NCBI RefSeq assembly: GCF_040939455.1
Contig: NC_134119.1
Location: 1,810,501-1,874,500 of the forward strand
Reading direction: 5' to 3'
Source of the DNA: Microcebus murinus
Lineage: Eukaryota; Chordata; Mammalia; Primates; Cheirogaleidae
Length of the DNA: 64,000 nt
Below the pieces are notes generated by a model. The model had not been told where the DNA came from and did no database searches. It was given only the letters and a program-made list of their open reading frames with translations. Within the stretch, counting starts at the first letter, position 1. The number at the start of each line of letters is the position of its first letter. Positions 1 through 12,048 of this stretch are shown here, in pieces. The position numbers and the translations under genes were made by a program.

Positions 1-240
1 GACACGCCGACTCCCGGAGGACTCAGCCGACAGAGGACGCCCTTCCTAAACCAGCACGTGCTGGTGACGCTGGAGGGACCTACTAAGCGCACCGTGTGGG
101 GCCGGCATGGCCGCCCCCGGGACACGCCGACTGCCGGAGGACTCAGCCGACAGAGGACGCCCTTCCTAAACCAGCAGGCGCTGGTGACGCTGGAGGGACC
201 TACTAAGCGCACCGTGTGGGGCCGGCACGGTGGCCACCAG
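1..240. repeat. 120-bp tandem repeat, two copies, cut by left edge
   Basis: Bases 1-120 and 121-240 align at an exact 120-bp offset with only a few substitutions, for example CACGTG versus CAGGCG at 55 and 175. The second copy loses identity near 227-240, so this is the right end of an array that continues outside the window. Confidence 0.9.
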
Positions 241-740
241 GACTGTGACGTTGCTGTGGGAGACAGTTGTCACCTCGCCGTGAGGGTGGCGGTGCTGTCG
301 TAATGCAGACGCCACGCAGGTGAGTGTGACTCGGGTGGAGGCAGGCAGGTCGTGGTGCCGGCACACGCACTCGTGGGCAACACGCGTGTGCACACGCACG
401 CACGCTCACATGCCCGAGAGGAGCGTCGTTGTCCTGGCCCAGGCTCCGCCTTCCCCTCCCACGCTCAGGTCCGAGTCTGTCCCCGGCCCTGCCCGAATGG
501 CACGCGGCACGCAGGCTGCACAGAGAGTGCCGGGGGTGGCGGGCGAGGCGGGGGACACGGCCCAGCTTTGCTTCGTTTATGTCAGGTGGAGCCACCGGGT
601 CCCCATGGCGACGCCAGTCTGGGCTCGGGGCTGCCGGGATTCCGCGTGGCTGTCACGGAAGCTCCAACCGAGTCTTCATCAGCACTGCCGTCCTCCCGCA
701 CCAGGCGTGGCGGGGCAAGACGCTGTTCCTGGAGGTCTCC
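241..740. other. Unique GC-rich intron sequence
   Basis: Nothing gene-like is seen between the 120-bp repeat and the 15-bp array. A short CA/CG run (GTGTGCACACGCACGC) lies near 385. The minus-strand peptide GQDNDAP near 420-440 faintly resembles a cadherin motif but has no exon context. Confidence 0.5.
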
Positions 741-3440
741 ACGGCGAGACCCTCCTCGGGGAGACCCTCCATGATGAGACCCTCCATGATGAGACCCTCC
801 ATGATGAGACTCTCCATGATGAGACCCTCCATGATGAGACCCTCCACGGGGAGACCCACCTCGGGGAGACCCTCCACGGGGAGACCCTCCTCGGGGAGAC
901 CCTCCATGATGAGACCCACCTCGGCGAGACCCTCCATGATGAGACCCTCCACGGCGAGACCCTCCTCGGGGAGACCCTCCATGAGGAGACCCTCCATGAT
1001 GAGACCCTCCATGATGAGACTCTCCATGATGAGACCCTCCATGATGAGACCCTCCATGATGAGACTCTCCATGATGAGACCCTCCACGGGGAGACCCACC
1101 TCGGGGAGACCCTCCACGGGGAGACCCACCTCGGGGAGACCCTCCACGGGGAGACCCACCTCGGGGAGACCCACCTCGGGGAGACCTTCCACGGGGAGAC
1201 CCTCCACGATGAGACCCTCCACGGGGATACTCTCCACGGGGAGACCTTCCACGGGGAGACCCTCCACGATGAGACCCTCCACGGGGAGACCCTCCACGAT
1301 GAGACCCTCCACGATGAGACCCTCCACGGGGAGACCCTCCACGGGGAGACCCTCCACGGGGAGACCCTCCACGGCGAGACCCTCCACGGGGAGACCCTCC
1401 ACTGGGAGACCCTCCACGATGAGACCCTCCACGGGGAGACCCTCCACGGGGAGACCCTCCACGATGAGACCCTCCACGGGGAGACCCTCCACGGCGAGAC
1501 CCTCCACGGGGAGACCCTCCACGGGGAGACCCACCTCGGGGAGACCCACCTCGGGGAGACCCACCTCGGGGAGACCCTCCACGATGAGACCCTCCACGGG
1601 GAGACCCACCTCGGGGAGACCCACCTCGGGGAGACCCTCCACGGCGAGACCCTCCACGATGAGACCCTCCACGGGGAGACCCACCTCGGGGAGACCCACC
1701 TCGGGGAGACCCTCCACGGCGAGACCCTCCACGGGGAGACCCTCCACGCGGAGACCCTCCACTGGGAGACCCTCCACGATGAGACCCTCCACGATGAGAC
1801 CCTCCACGGGGAGACCCTCCACGGGGAGACCCACCTCGGGGAGACCCTCCACGATGAGACCCTCCACGGGGAGACCCACCACGATGAGACCCTCCACGGG
1901 GAGACCCACCACGATGAGACCCTCCACGGGGAGACCCACCACGATGAGACCCTCCACGGGGAGACCCTCCACGGGGATACCCTCCACGATGAGACCCTCC
2001 ACGGGGAGACCCTCCACGGCGAGACCCTCCACGGGGAGACCCTCCACGGCGAGACCCTCCACGGGGAGACCCTCCACGGCAAGACCCTCCTCGGGGAGAC
2101 CCTCCACGGGGAGACCCTCCACGGCGAGACCCTCCTTGGGGAGACCCTCCACGGCGAGACCCTCCACGGGGAGACCCTCCACGATGAGACCCTCCACGGG
2201 GAGACCCTCCACGATGAGACCCTCCACGGGGAGACCCTCCACGGGGAGACCCTCCACGATGAGACCCTCCACGGGGAGACCCTCCACGATGAGACCCTCC
2301 ACGGCGAGACCCTCCACGATGAGACCCTCCTTGGGGAGACCCTCCACGGCGAGACCCTCCATGGGGAGACCCTCCACGATGAGACCCTCCACGGCGAGAC
2401 CCTCCACGATGAGACCCTCCACGGGGAGACCCTCCACGGGGAGACCCACCTCGGGGAGACCCTCCACGGGGAGACCCACCTCGGGGAGACCCTCCACGGG
2501 GAGACCCTCCACGCGGAGACCCTCCACGGGGAGACCCTCCACGGCGAGACCCACCTCGGGGAGACCCACCTCGGGGAGACCCTCCACGGGGAGACCCACC
2601 TCGGGGAGACCCTCCACGGGGAGACCCTCCACGCAGAGACCCTCCACTGGGAGACCCTCCACGATGAGACCCTCCACGGGGAGACCCTCCACGGGGAGAC
2701 CCTCCACGATGAGACCCTCCACGGTGAGACCCTCCACGGGGAGACCCTCCACGGGGAGACCCTCCACGGGGAGACCCTCCACGGCGAGACCCTCCATGGG
2801 GAGACCCTCCACGGCGAGACCCACCTCGGGGAGACCCTCCACGGGGAGATCCACCTCGGGGAGACCCTCCACGGGGAGACCCTCCACGATGAGACCCTCC
2901 ACGGGGAGACCCTCCACGCGGAGACCCTCCACTGGGAGACCCTCCACGATGAGACCCTCCACGGGGAGACCCTCCACGATGAGACCCTCCACGATGAGAC
3001 CCTCCACGGGGAGACCCTCCACGGGGAGACCCTCCACGATGAGACCCTCCACGGGGAGACCCTCCACGGGGAGACCCTCCACGGGGAGACCCTCCACGGC
3101 GAGACCCTCCATGGGGAGACCCTCCACGGCGAGACCCACCTCGGGGAGACCCACCTCGGGGAGACCCTCCACGGGGAGACCCACCTCGGGGAGACCCTCC
3201 ACGGGGAGACCCTCCACGATGAGACCCTCCACGGGGAGACCCTCCACGCGGAGACCCTCCACTGGGAGACCCTCCACGATGAGACCCTCCACGGGGAGAC
3301 CCTCCACGGGGAGACCCTCCACGATGAGACCCTCCACGGGGAGACCCACCTCGGGGAGACCCTCCACGGGGAGACCCTCCACGGTGAGACCCTCCACGGG
3401 GAGACCCTCCATGATGAGACCCTCCACGGGGAGACCCTAT
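741..3440. repeat. 15-bp minisatellite, about 180 units
   Basis: The unit is GAGACCCTCCACGGG with variants ending ACGAT, ACGGC, TCGGG, ATGAT, ACGCG and ACTGG. GAGAC occurs at strict 15-bp spacing from 746 to 3431 with no insertion or deletion. CCACC at unit positions 6-10 is nearly always linked to TCGGG. Segments such as the ACGCG-then-ACTGG pair recur at about 2911 and 3241, showing higher-order duplication. Because 15 is divisible by three, several frames stay open for about 1,000 codons; these are not genes. Confidence 0.98.
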
Positions 3441-4610
3441 GCTCTTCCCACCGAGAGTTTTCACCAAGATCTGGCCATGGGGCCTGTGGGGCGGTGTCTA
3501 GACGAGAGGGGAGGAGCCGCCCTTCCTGTCACCTCTGCTGGCTTGTCCCTTGGTGCTGGGCGAAGGGCTGAGGTCACCACCCACCCGGGAGAGCCAGCAA
3601 GGGGGACCCGTGAGATGAGCCGGCAGCCCGGCAGTGCCGAGCACAAAGGCTCAGTGGGCAGCAGGTTTGCAAGCTTTGACCCTGGGCTAAGAGGGGGCCC
3701 GGCGAGCGCCCTGGGCCGGGGGGACGTCCCAGCTGGTGCTGTCTGCTGGGGACAGGAGGCGAGCGCTGGCCGCGGGCTCCCGGCCCCCGAGGACGGAGGG
3801 CGCTGATTCACTGTGTTCTGTGGGCGTGCTCCCATCTTTCATAGGGAAATTTAATTATGAAACTGCTGAAAAAAACCAGCACATATTTAAAGAGTGTTTT
3901 TTTTTTTTTGCAAAGATATCTCATTACATTTGACCATCGGCCACGTTTGCTGCTGTCCCCAGAGGCTTGCGGCAGCCGTGGCTGATTCCTGCGTGCGGGC
4001 GTGAGCGGGCATGGGCGCCGCGCGTGGTGCCTTTCCGGGGCTTTGGCGTGGGCCCTCCGAATGCCCCGCATTCCCCTGCCGTTGACCATGTTAAGAAGAA
4101 ACACTGCAAAAGGATTCACCAGGTCAGGGGAGAGCAGTTTCCCCTTGATTTGTGTCTGGCAAACGGGGAAAACGCCGCCGCCGCGGGCGGCAGGGCCGTG
4201 AATAAAAATCACAGACAGGCGTCTGCGGCGCCTCCCCCCTTTACGGCGCCGTGGAGAGTTTCGCTCTTTTGCATTTGTTATCAAAGGACGGAACAGATGG
4301 TAAAAGGTTAGTTTAAAGTGACGTCTGCATTAAAATAACTTACGGCGCCCGGCGGCAGCGCCCGGGGACCGCGGCTCGGCAGGCCGCGCTTGTCCTGGGG
4401 AAGGGCCGGACGAGGGGAGGTTCTGCCAGGCTCTCCCCCTCGGAGGAGCAGCTGCCCAGCTTCTCATGGACTTGAGAGCAGGAAGAGTCACCAGGTGTGG
4501 TTCGACTCGCAAACACCCTGGAGGTCTGGTCCCCACCAGCGTGGGGACAAGCCAGGAGCGGCATCGGGTTCCAGAGGCGCAAACGTCTCCCCAGGGTGGG
4601 GAGAGGCCTG
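3441..4610. other. Intron between two minisatellites, with AT-rich islands
   Basis: The stretch 3441-3830 is unique GC-rich sequence. From 3831 to 3945 and 4195 to 4345 the composition turns AT-rich, with TTTAATTATGAAA, a run of 13 T, TTTGCATTTGTTATC and ATTAAAATAAC. These islands are not a repeat I recognise and could be regulatory; 3946-4194 and the remainder are unique GC-rich sequence. Confidence 0.35.
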
Positions 4611-4611
4611 C

Positions 4612-5302
4612 CCATCCAACAGACCCCTGTGTGGGGGTGCAGGGCCCCCCATCCAACAGACCCCCGCGTGGGGTGCAGGGCCCCCCAGCCAACAGACCCC
4701 CGCATGGGGTGCAGAGCCCCCAGCCAACAGACCCCCGAGTGGGGGTGCAGGGCCCCCCAGCCAACAGACCCCCGCGTGGGGTGCAGAGCCCCCCATCCAA
4801 CAGACCCCCGTGTGGGGTGCAGGGCCCCCCAGCCAACAGACCCCTGCGTGGGGTGCAGAGCCCCCCAGCCAACAGACCCCCACGTGGGGTGCAGGGCCCC
4901 CCAGCCAACAGACCCCCGTGTGGGGTGCAGGGCCCCCCAGCCAACAGACCCCTGCATGGGGGTGCAGGCCCCCCATCCAACAGACCCCCGTGTGGGGTGC
5001 AGGGCCCCCCAGCCAACAGACCCCCGCGTGGGGTGCAGAGCCCCCCAGCCAACAGACCCCCGCGTGGGGTGCAGGGCCCCCAGCCAACAGACCCCCACAT
5101 GGGGGTGCAGGCCCCCCATCCAACAGACCCCCGTGTGGGGTGCAGGGCCCCCCAGCCAACAGACCCCCGCGTGGGGTGCAGAGCCCCCCAGCCAACAGAC
5201 CCCCGCATGGGGTGCAGGGCCCCCCAGCCAACAGACCCCCGCGTGGGGTGCAGGGCCCCCAGCCAACAGACCCCCGCGTGGGGTGCAGGGCCCCCCAGCT
5301 GC
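4612..5302. repeat. 35-37-bp minisatellite, about 19 units
   Basis: The core CCAACAGACCCCCGCG then TGGGGTGCAGGGC recurs at 4617, 4654, 4690, 4725 and onward to 5265. The unit length alternates between 35, 36 and 37 bp because of C-run and G-run length changes. AGCC/ATCC and CAGGGC/CAGAGC are the main variant sites. Confidence 0.96.
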
Positions 5303-5376
5303 AGCCATCCCTGTCACGTCCGCAGGGGGCAGCAGCGCCTCACCCAGTCCAGGAAAAGCGCCCGGTGCCTGCCCTG

Positions 5377-5394
5377 ACAGACAGACAGACAGGG
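5377..5394. repeat. (GACA)n microsatellite
   Basis: About four tandem GACA units lie just before GGGACACAG, in the unique gap between two arrays. Confidence 0.8.
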
Positions 5395-5599
5395 ACACAG
5401 CCTGCCCTTGCGTGGCATGCCTGCCACCCAATGAGAGCTCTCTCCACCAGTCACACCCTCTTCCTCTTTGACTGCACATTTAAAAATCCTTTGATTATTC
5501 CCTTTAAACAAATGGCCCCAGGAATGGGGGCCAGGGGAAGGGGGAGGAGGGAAGCGAGGCCCCAGCCCTACAACCCCACCGCACGCACCTTCCCCCTAT

Positions 5600-6590
5600 G
5601 TATTCACAATCTATGTATGTTTGCACACACAAAGATGCACACACATGCACTGCACACACAAACATGCACACACATGCATTGCACACACAAACATGCACAT
5701 ACATGCACTGCACACACAAACGTGTATATATACATACACTGCAAACACAAACATGCAGACCTACACACATGCACTGCACACACAAACATGCACACATATG
5801 TATTGCACACACAAACATGCACATACATGCAGTGCACACACAAACGTGTATACATACACACATTGCAAACACAAACACGCAGACATACACACATGCATTG
5901 CACACACAAACATGCACACGCAAACGTGTATACATACACACATGCATTGCAAACACAAACATGCACACACACATGCACATCACACACAAACATGCACACA
6001 TGCATTGCACACACAAATGTGTATACATACACACATTGCAAACACAAACATGCAGACATACACATACATGCATTGTACACAGACATGCACACACAAACAT
6101 GCATACACACATTGCAAACACAAACATGCAGACATACACATACATGCATTGTACACACAGACATGCACACACATGCACTGCACACAGAAATGTGTACACA
6201 TACACACATTGCAAACACAAACATGCACACATACACACATGCATTGTACACACGAACATGCACACACATGCATTGCACACAGGAATGTGTACACACACAC
6301 TGTAAACACAAACATGCACACATACACACATGCATTGCACAAACATGCATATATACACACATTTCACAAATATGCACACATGCATTGCACGCACAAATGT
6401 GTACATACACACACATTGTACACACAAACATGCACACATACACACATGCATCGCACACAAATGTGTACATATATACACACATTGCACACACAAACATGCA
6501 CACACATGTGGTGCACAAACATGCACAATACACACATTGTACAAACATGCACACACACACACAAACACACACACACAGACAAACCACATA
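5600..6590. repeat. CA-rich compound array, about 1 kb
   Basis: Degenerate units combine ACACACAAACATGCACAC with ATGCATTGC and ACGTGTATACATACAC. The repeat length is irregular, around 25-45 bp. Alternating purine-pyrimidine steps dominate, so Z-DNA formation is plausible. It ends in a purer (CA)n stretch near 6550-6580. Cysteine- and histidine-rich ORFs here are artefacts. Confidence 0.95.
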
Positions 6591-6859
6591 TCACAAACCC
6601 TTCTCCTTTCTGCACCTGCCTCTTGTAAAGCGCGGGCCGGTCTGCACGTAACGGGTTCTGCCACGCCATTAACAGCGCCTCCCTTGGCTCCTGTCCTAGC
6701 ATTTTAAAAGGTGCTTTTGCGATCTAAGGATCAAGTTCTTGCGCCAGGATGTAGCTCTTGAGTGAAGTGTTTCAGCTCTTTCTCCTGGCACGACATTAAA
6801 CCTAGAGATTTTCCAAGAAGACAGATTGCAAACTCTCATTTCCACTCCCTGTTGGGGGT

Positions 6860-8060
6860 GTCGTTGCCCGTGGCGGTCCCCACCTCTCCGCCGAGCAGAA
6901 AGCTCTGGATCCTGACAGCAGCCGCAGTGCCCGCCCCACCCCGTCCCCACGGCGCCAGGACGCAGGCAGGTGGATTTACCCGTGGCCGCGAGCGCAGCTG
7001 CCGAGAGACGCAATTTTCTTTTAAAGTCTGATTCTCACCGGAGCCTGGAGGTAAGACGGAGACCGCCCCGAATGCGTCGCGGCTCCCTGTGCTCCAAACT
7101 CCTGACTTCCGCGCAGACGGAAAACCGGGATTTCCTCTGGTTTCCTGAGTCTGTTCTGCCGGTGCAGACACCCCCTCCCCACCCTCCCTGTCGCCCCCAT
7201 CAGTTCTGAGCATGGAGGATGCTCCGTACCCTTCTCCGGGCCCCGGCCCCACACTGGCCCGGCAGCGGTGCCCGGCAGCCACCGGAGGAGCAGACGAAAG
7301 GAGGACAGGGCGCCCGGGGCAGGCCGACGAGTGGCAGGGCCCACCTGTCGCTGCAGGAAACCCCCGTCCTGGGCCTTCCTGGGGAGGCGCGGCCCAGCCC
7401 GGGCTGGGGGGCAGGAAGGGCTCGGCGCTGAGGCAGAGAGGAGCTGGGTCGGAGCCTCTGTGCGCGGAGAAAGAAAGCGGGTGGAGAAGAGGAGGAGGAA
7501 GGGAGGGGAGAGGAGCGAGAGGTGGGCGTGGGAGACTCCGCGCATCTTCGGGAGGGGAGGAAGGAAGTAAGACTTCCCGGAGAGACCGAGGTCGCGGCGC
7601 ACAGAGGAGGGCTTCGAGGCGGGGGAGGCTTGGCTCCCAGCGACCAGGAGAGAAGACGCCAGGCAGACACCGGCTGAGAGTCGGGCTGCGTCCCCCACCG
7701 CGTCTGTCTGCCCCCGTCTTGCCCAGGGGTGCAGGGCTGTGACATGCCAGCAGACCCCGGGACGTGGGAGGCCTGGCGGTCCGTCTGGGATCTCGGCCTG
7801 GCCCCTCGGCCCAGCGCAGCCATTCTGGGCGCCTTGGGGACGGCCGCCCACCCAGAGACGGGCGCGACGCCCGGGCAGGGACGCGAGCCTTGGCCTCAGG
7901 GGCTGGCCGAGAGGCGATCACCCCGGCTGGCGGCCCCACACGGAGCGCAGGGCTCGGCTCGGCTGCAGAGGGGAGAGCGGCGGCCGGTGAACGGCGGCCC
8001 AGCCACGCTTCCCTGCCCCTCGCACGCGTCAGGGCTGCTCTGGGTCCAGCTGGCATTCAA
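6860..8060. promoter_or_regulatory. CpG-dense block, candidate intragenic CpG island
   Basis: CpG is dense across this stretch; by eye about 21 CpGs fall in 7861-8000 alone. It is unique sequence between a CA array and a GGA array. No TATA box or clear exon is recognised. It could be an alternative promoter, an orphan CpG island or only the high local GC content of a subtelomeric arm. Confidence 0.45.
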
Positions 8061-8283
8061 GGGTCAGGACGTTCCTTGTGAGGATTGCCATGTCCAGCCC
8101 CTTGTGAAAGGGGGACATCTGGCCACGCCGGACCCGCGCAGGAGGCGGGAGCCAAGACCGCCGCCCTGGACGGCAGCAGGTGCTCCCCGCTCCCCTAGTC
8201 CTCCCTGACCTGTGGTCTCACGCCCGGCCGGGCCTGGCTCTCGGGCCAGTGTCCAGCCCTGCCGGTGGCTGCTCCTGTGAGGG

Positions 8284-9152
8284 AGGCGGTCTTCAAGGAG
8301 GAGATGGTATTCCAGGAGGAGGCGGTATTCCAGGAGGAGGTGGTCTCCCAGGAGGAGGAGGTCTCCCAGGAGGAGGAGGTCTCCCAGGAGGAGGTGGTCT
8401 CCCAGGAGGAGGAGGTCTCCCAGGAGGAGGTGGTCTCCCAGGAGGAGGAGGTCTCCCAGGAGGAGGTGGTCTCCCAGGAGGAGGAGGTCTCCCAGGAGGA
8501 GGAGGTCTCCCAGGAGGAGGAGGTCTCCCAGGAGGAGGAGGTCTCCCAGGAGGAGGAGGTCTCCCAGGAGGAGGTGGTCTCCCAGGAGGAGGAGGTCTCC
8601 CAGGAGGAGGAGGTCTCCCAGGAGGAGGAGGTCTCCCAGGAGGAGGTGGTCTCCCAGGAGGAGAAGGTCTCCCAGGAGGAGGAGGTCTCCCAGGAGGAGG
8701 AGGTCTCCCAGGAGGAGAAGGTCTCCCAGGAGGAGGAGGTCTCCCAGGAGGAGGAGGTCTCCCAGGAGGAGGAGGTCTCCCAGGAGGAGGAGGTCTCCCA
8801 GGAGGAGGAGGTCTCCCAGGAGGAGGAGGTCTCCCAGGAGGAGGAGGTCTCCCAGGAGGAGGAGGTCTCCCAGGAGGAGGAGGTCTCCCAGGAGGAGGAG
8901 GTCTCCCAGGAGGAGGTGGTCTCCAAGGAGGAGAAGGTCTCCCAGGAGGAGGAGGTCTCCCAGGAGGAGGAGGTCTCCCAGGAGGAGGAGGTCTCCCAGG
9001 AGGAGGAGGTCTCCCAGGAGGAGGAGGTCTCCCAGGAGGAGGTGGTCTCCCCGGAGGAGGTCTCCCAGGAGGAGGAGGTCTCCCAGGAGGAGGTGGTCTC
9101 CCAGGAGGAGGTGGTCTCCCAGGAGGAGGTGGTCTTCCAGGAGGACGTCGGC
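8284..9152. repeat. 18-bp GGA-rich minisatellite, about 48 units
   Basis: The unit GTCTCCCAGGAGGAGGAG repeats with GAGGTG and GAGAAG variants. One shortened unit sits at about 9045-9065. The plus strand would encode a collagen-like GLPGGG string, but only because 18 is a multiple of three. Clustered GGA on the plus strand could form G-quadruplex-type structures. Confidence 0.97.
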
Positions 9153-10480
9153 CTTGCCTGCACCGGCTGCCTGGGCCGGCTCGGCCTGTCGGCCCCTGTG
9201 CAGTCGCTCGCCGGCCACCACTGTTCCGGCCCAGCTCCCGCAGAGACCCTGGGGTCTCGGGTCTAAAGTCACGGTCCGGAGAAACCGCTGGGCGTGTCCC
9301 GCTCGGCGTTCCCACCTCCTTCATTCTGGACTCCATATCTTTATTAAGCCAGCCATGGTGACGCTGAGTTTCCCCCACACACTGTAGAGCTCAGCGCCAA
9401 CTGAGATCGTGTGTGCATGTGTGCATGCGTGTGTGCGTGTGTGTTTGTGTGTGGACGCCAGGTGCTGCCGGACGGACTGGTGAGGCACAGGCAGGGTGAG
9501 GCCACCTTCCAGAACGAGGCGGGAGTGAGGGGCCGGGGAGGCCCCCGCAGCAGGTTTCGGGGGCTGGGACTCTGACCCCCCCTTTGACGGCAAATTTTAC
9601 GAGTCAGCTTGCCTAGGCCATGGGGTGCCCGGACGTTTGGTCAAACATTTTTCCGGGTATTTCCATGAGGCCGTTTTCGGATGAGATTCATATTTAAGTC
9701 GGGGAACTTGGGGTACAGCAGACTGCCCCCCACAATGCGATGGGCTTCGTCCAGTCGGCCGACGGCCTGGGCAGAACGAGGCCAGCGTTCCCCTCGCAGG
9801 AGGGAACTTTCTGGCAGGCGGCCCTGGACTGGAACCGCGGGCGGGCTCTCCGGGGTCTCCGGGCCGACAACTGCACGTCTCGGGACCTGCCGGCTCCGTG
9901 TGCGAGTCTATCCGTGTGCACACATGCCACCGGCTCCGTTTCTCGGGAGACCCCCGGCTGACGCTGCTCTGGGCGGACGGGCTGAGCACCGCCAGGCAGG
10001 TCACGTGTGATGCTCACCCTGCTGTGCTGGCGTTTTGCTTCTGAGATGGGGGGACGGCACCCCGGGCCAGGCAGCCTCGCTGGGTGGGGAGCAGGGTGGT
10101 GGGAGGTGGCGGGACATTTCGACAGACCCGGTGGCCTCTGGTCGGTCACGCTGACGAAAGCTGGACTTTTCCTGCCGCAAACTCAGTGAAGCCCGGAAGT
10201 ATTAACACTTCCGTGGACCCTCCTGGGGAGGTGGGGTTTGGGGACACGCCCTCTACTTCTCCCCAAGGGTGTCTGCACCGGCTGCTCTTCCCTCAGGTGC
10301 AGCCCCTGTGTGCGTGCCTGGCACCCCGGCCCTCCGTCCCCACGGGGCACTGTGCACAGAAGGGGCACCACTGAATACTTCGGCGACCGACTGCTGAATC
10401 GCTCTTGGCTGCAGGACTCCGCCTGGGAGACCCGGGAACCACAGGTGCGCCAGCTCCTCTCTCCCCTGTCTCCGTTCTCG
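9153..10480. other. Unique intron with a short GT-rich run
   Basis: A GT-rich stretch occupies roughly 9405-9452 (GTGTGCATGTGTGCATGCGTG). The rest is GC-rich unique intron with no recognised exon or transposon. Confidence 0.5.
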
Positions 10481-10484
10481 TCTT

Positions 10485-10830
10485 AGCACCGCAATAAACA
10501 CCGATAATCTAAACACGGCGATAACTTTGCTCCGTACAGGCGGCCGTGTCCTATGTTATTGCTGTCATCGTCACAGCACTCGCAATATGAGACGAGACGG
10601 CTACCGTGTTAAAGCGAATAAATGACAAAGGCTTTTATTACGTGAGCAGTTTTTCTGGGCGTCACGATGGAGTTTGCGCTGCACAGAGCAACGGGCACGT
10701 AAGTCACCGGCACGTCAGAGCACAGACCTCCGGGCCTGAAGGCTCCGGCGCCGCAAGCAAGTAAATTATTAATGAGGCGATGTCTAAAAATAAAAGTGCA
10801 ATGCCCCACCTTCCTTCCAAAGAAGGGGAA
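10485..10830. promoter_or_regulatory. Candidate conserved noncoding element
   Basis: This is a non-repeat island with many short AT-rich motifs in GC-rich surroundings: GCAATAAACACCGATAATC, TATGTTATTGCTGTCATCG, GCGAATAAATGACAAAGGC and AAATTATTAATGAGGCGATG. Such homeodomain- and SOX-like sites in a developmental adhesion gene are typical of enhancers. No alignment was possible, so function is inference. Confidence 0.35.
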
Positions 10831-11731
10831 ACAAGTTTCTAGTAACTATCAGAGCCCAAAATAGTCCGCAAAGCCGTCACTTGCCCGGTGGTCGTTCTCG
10901 TGACCGCACAGGCTGGGAATCCCGACCACACCTTGGCACCAGGACACTGTGGCTCCTGCCTTGCTTGGGCACGTGCGGGCCAACCCCACGTCCAGCCCGA
11001 GCTCCCTTCTCCTTCCTCGCCTCCCCTCACAGTGGCCGGACTTGCGGCCACCCCTGCCTGTCACAGCCTCCCTTGCAGCTTGGGTGTCTGTGACCCATCT
11101 CTGAACGGTGAGCCGTAAGCAAGGTCTGGGGGTGGGGGGATGGGAGATGTTTTTGCTTTCCCGACAGCAAGCACAAGGAGATCGTTACTACCGTCACTCC
11201 TTGAAGTGGACTAGGTGGCAGGTGCATTGGCAGCTCTTTTGCAGCCATGAAGATGACACCAGAGACTATAGGTGGTGGAGTAGGGAGATGAAGGATTTGA
11301 GTCCTGGATGGCTTCATGGAGCTGACAGAACAGAGCCGGCGTTAATTATCTCCTACCTTCCCATAACATGCAATAAGGACAGCGAGTTGAGGTCACCGTA
11401 GACCGGGCTCTCAGGTCCACGCATAGAACGTGGGGGGCTGGGGGAGGGGCGAGGGGAATCTGGGGAGCCTGCACCCCGCCTTCCTTCCCGTCTCCTCCAC
11501 AGCAGCTGCTGCCCTGGAGACCCTAGGCAGGGCGTGCTCAGGGGCAGCGCTGAGCCCCGGGCCCAGGACAGAGAGGTGGTTTTCAAGGAGCAACACAGAG
11601 TGCGGCCGCCACGGAGGGCTCCTGGGTGTGGGGCGAGGCCTCCCTGTCCCGGCCGGCCGTCAGCCCAGAGGTGGACTTGGACTCGATTGCTGCCGCAGGT
11701 GTGGGGGGTGGGACCCCAGGCGGGGAGAGCT
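10831..11731. other. Unique intron
   Basis: No repeat, exon or strong motif is recognised in this GC-rich interval. Confidence 0.45.
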
Positions 11732-12048
11732 GTGCTGGCGGCGTGTGCATTGGCGGCGTGTGCGTTGGTGGCGTGTGCTGGCGGCGTGTGTGTTGGTGGT
11801 GTATGCGTTGGAGGTGTGTGCGTTGGTGGCGTGTGCATTGGCGGTGTGTGCGTTGGTGGCGTGTGCTGGCGGCGTGTGTGTTGGTGGCATGTGCGTTGGT
11901 GGCGTGTGCATTGGCGGCGTGTGCGTTGGTGGCGTGTGCTGGCGGCGTGTGTGTTGGTGGTGTATGCGTTGGAGGCGTGTGCGTTGGAGGCGTGTGCTGG
12001 CGGCGTGTGCATTGGTGGCGAGTGCATTGGAGGCGTGTGCGTTGGCGC
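11732..12048. repeat. 13/15-bp GTG-rich minisatellite with higher-order structure
   Basis: The 15-bp units GCGTTGGTGGCGTGT, GCATTGGCGGCGTGT and GTGTTGGTGGTGTAT are mixed with a 13-bp unit GCTGGCGGCGTGT. The 13-bp unit recurs every five or six units, giving a higher-order repeat of roughly 73-88 bp. Confidence 0.93.

Noticed and set aside
420..440. Peptide GQDNDAP on the minus strand as a possible next CDH4 exon
   Set aside because: No flanking cadherin residues or splice sites; the resemblance is a few residues by chance.
741..3440. CRISPR-like regular array
   Set aside because: There are no unique spacers, the unit is 15 bp with point variants, and the context is a primate intron.
320..3806. 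ORFs of about 900-1,125 codons (LHGET, RPSTG, GGSPR repeats) on both strands
   Set aside because: They lie in a 15-bp array, which stays open in several frames at once. No start context, splice signal or known family supports translation.
5504..6664. Cysteine-rich ORFs resembling metallothionein or keratin-associated proteins
   Set aside because: They are translations of a CA/TG microsatellite array; the same type of ORF appears at 27742-29145 for the same reason.
8180..9378. Collagen-like GLPGGG and proline-rich PPPGRP ORFs
   Set aside because: They are frames of the 18-bp minisatellite. There is no Gly-X-Y regularity beyond the unit, and several frames are open simultaneously.
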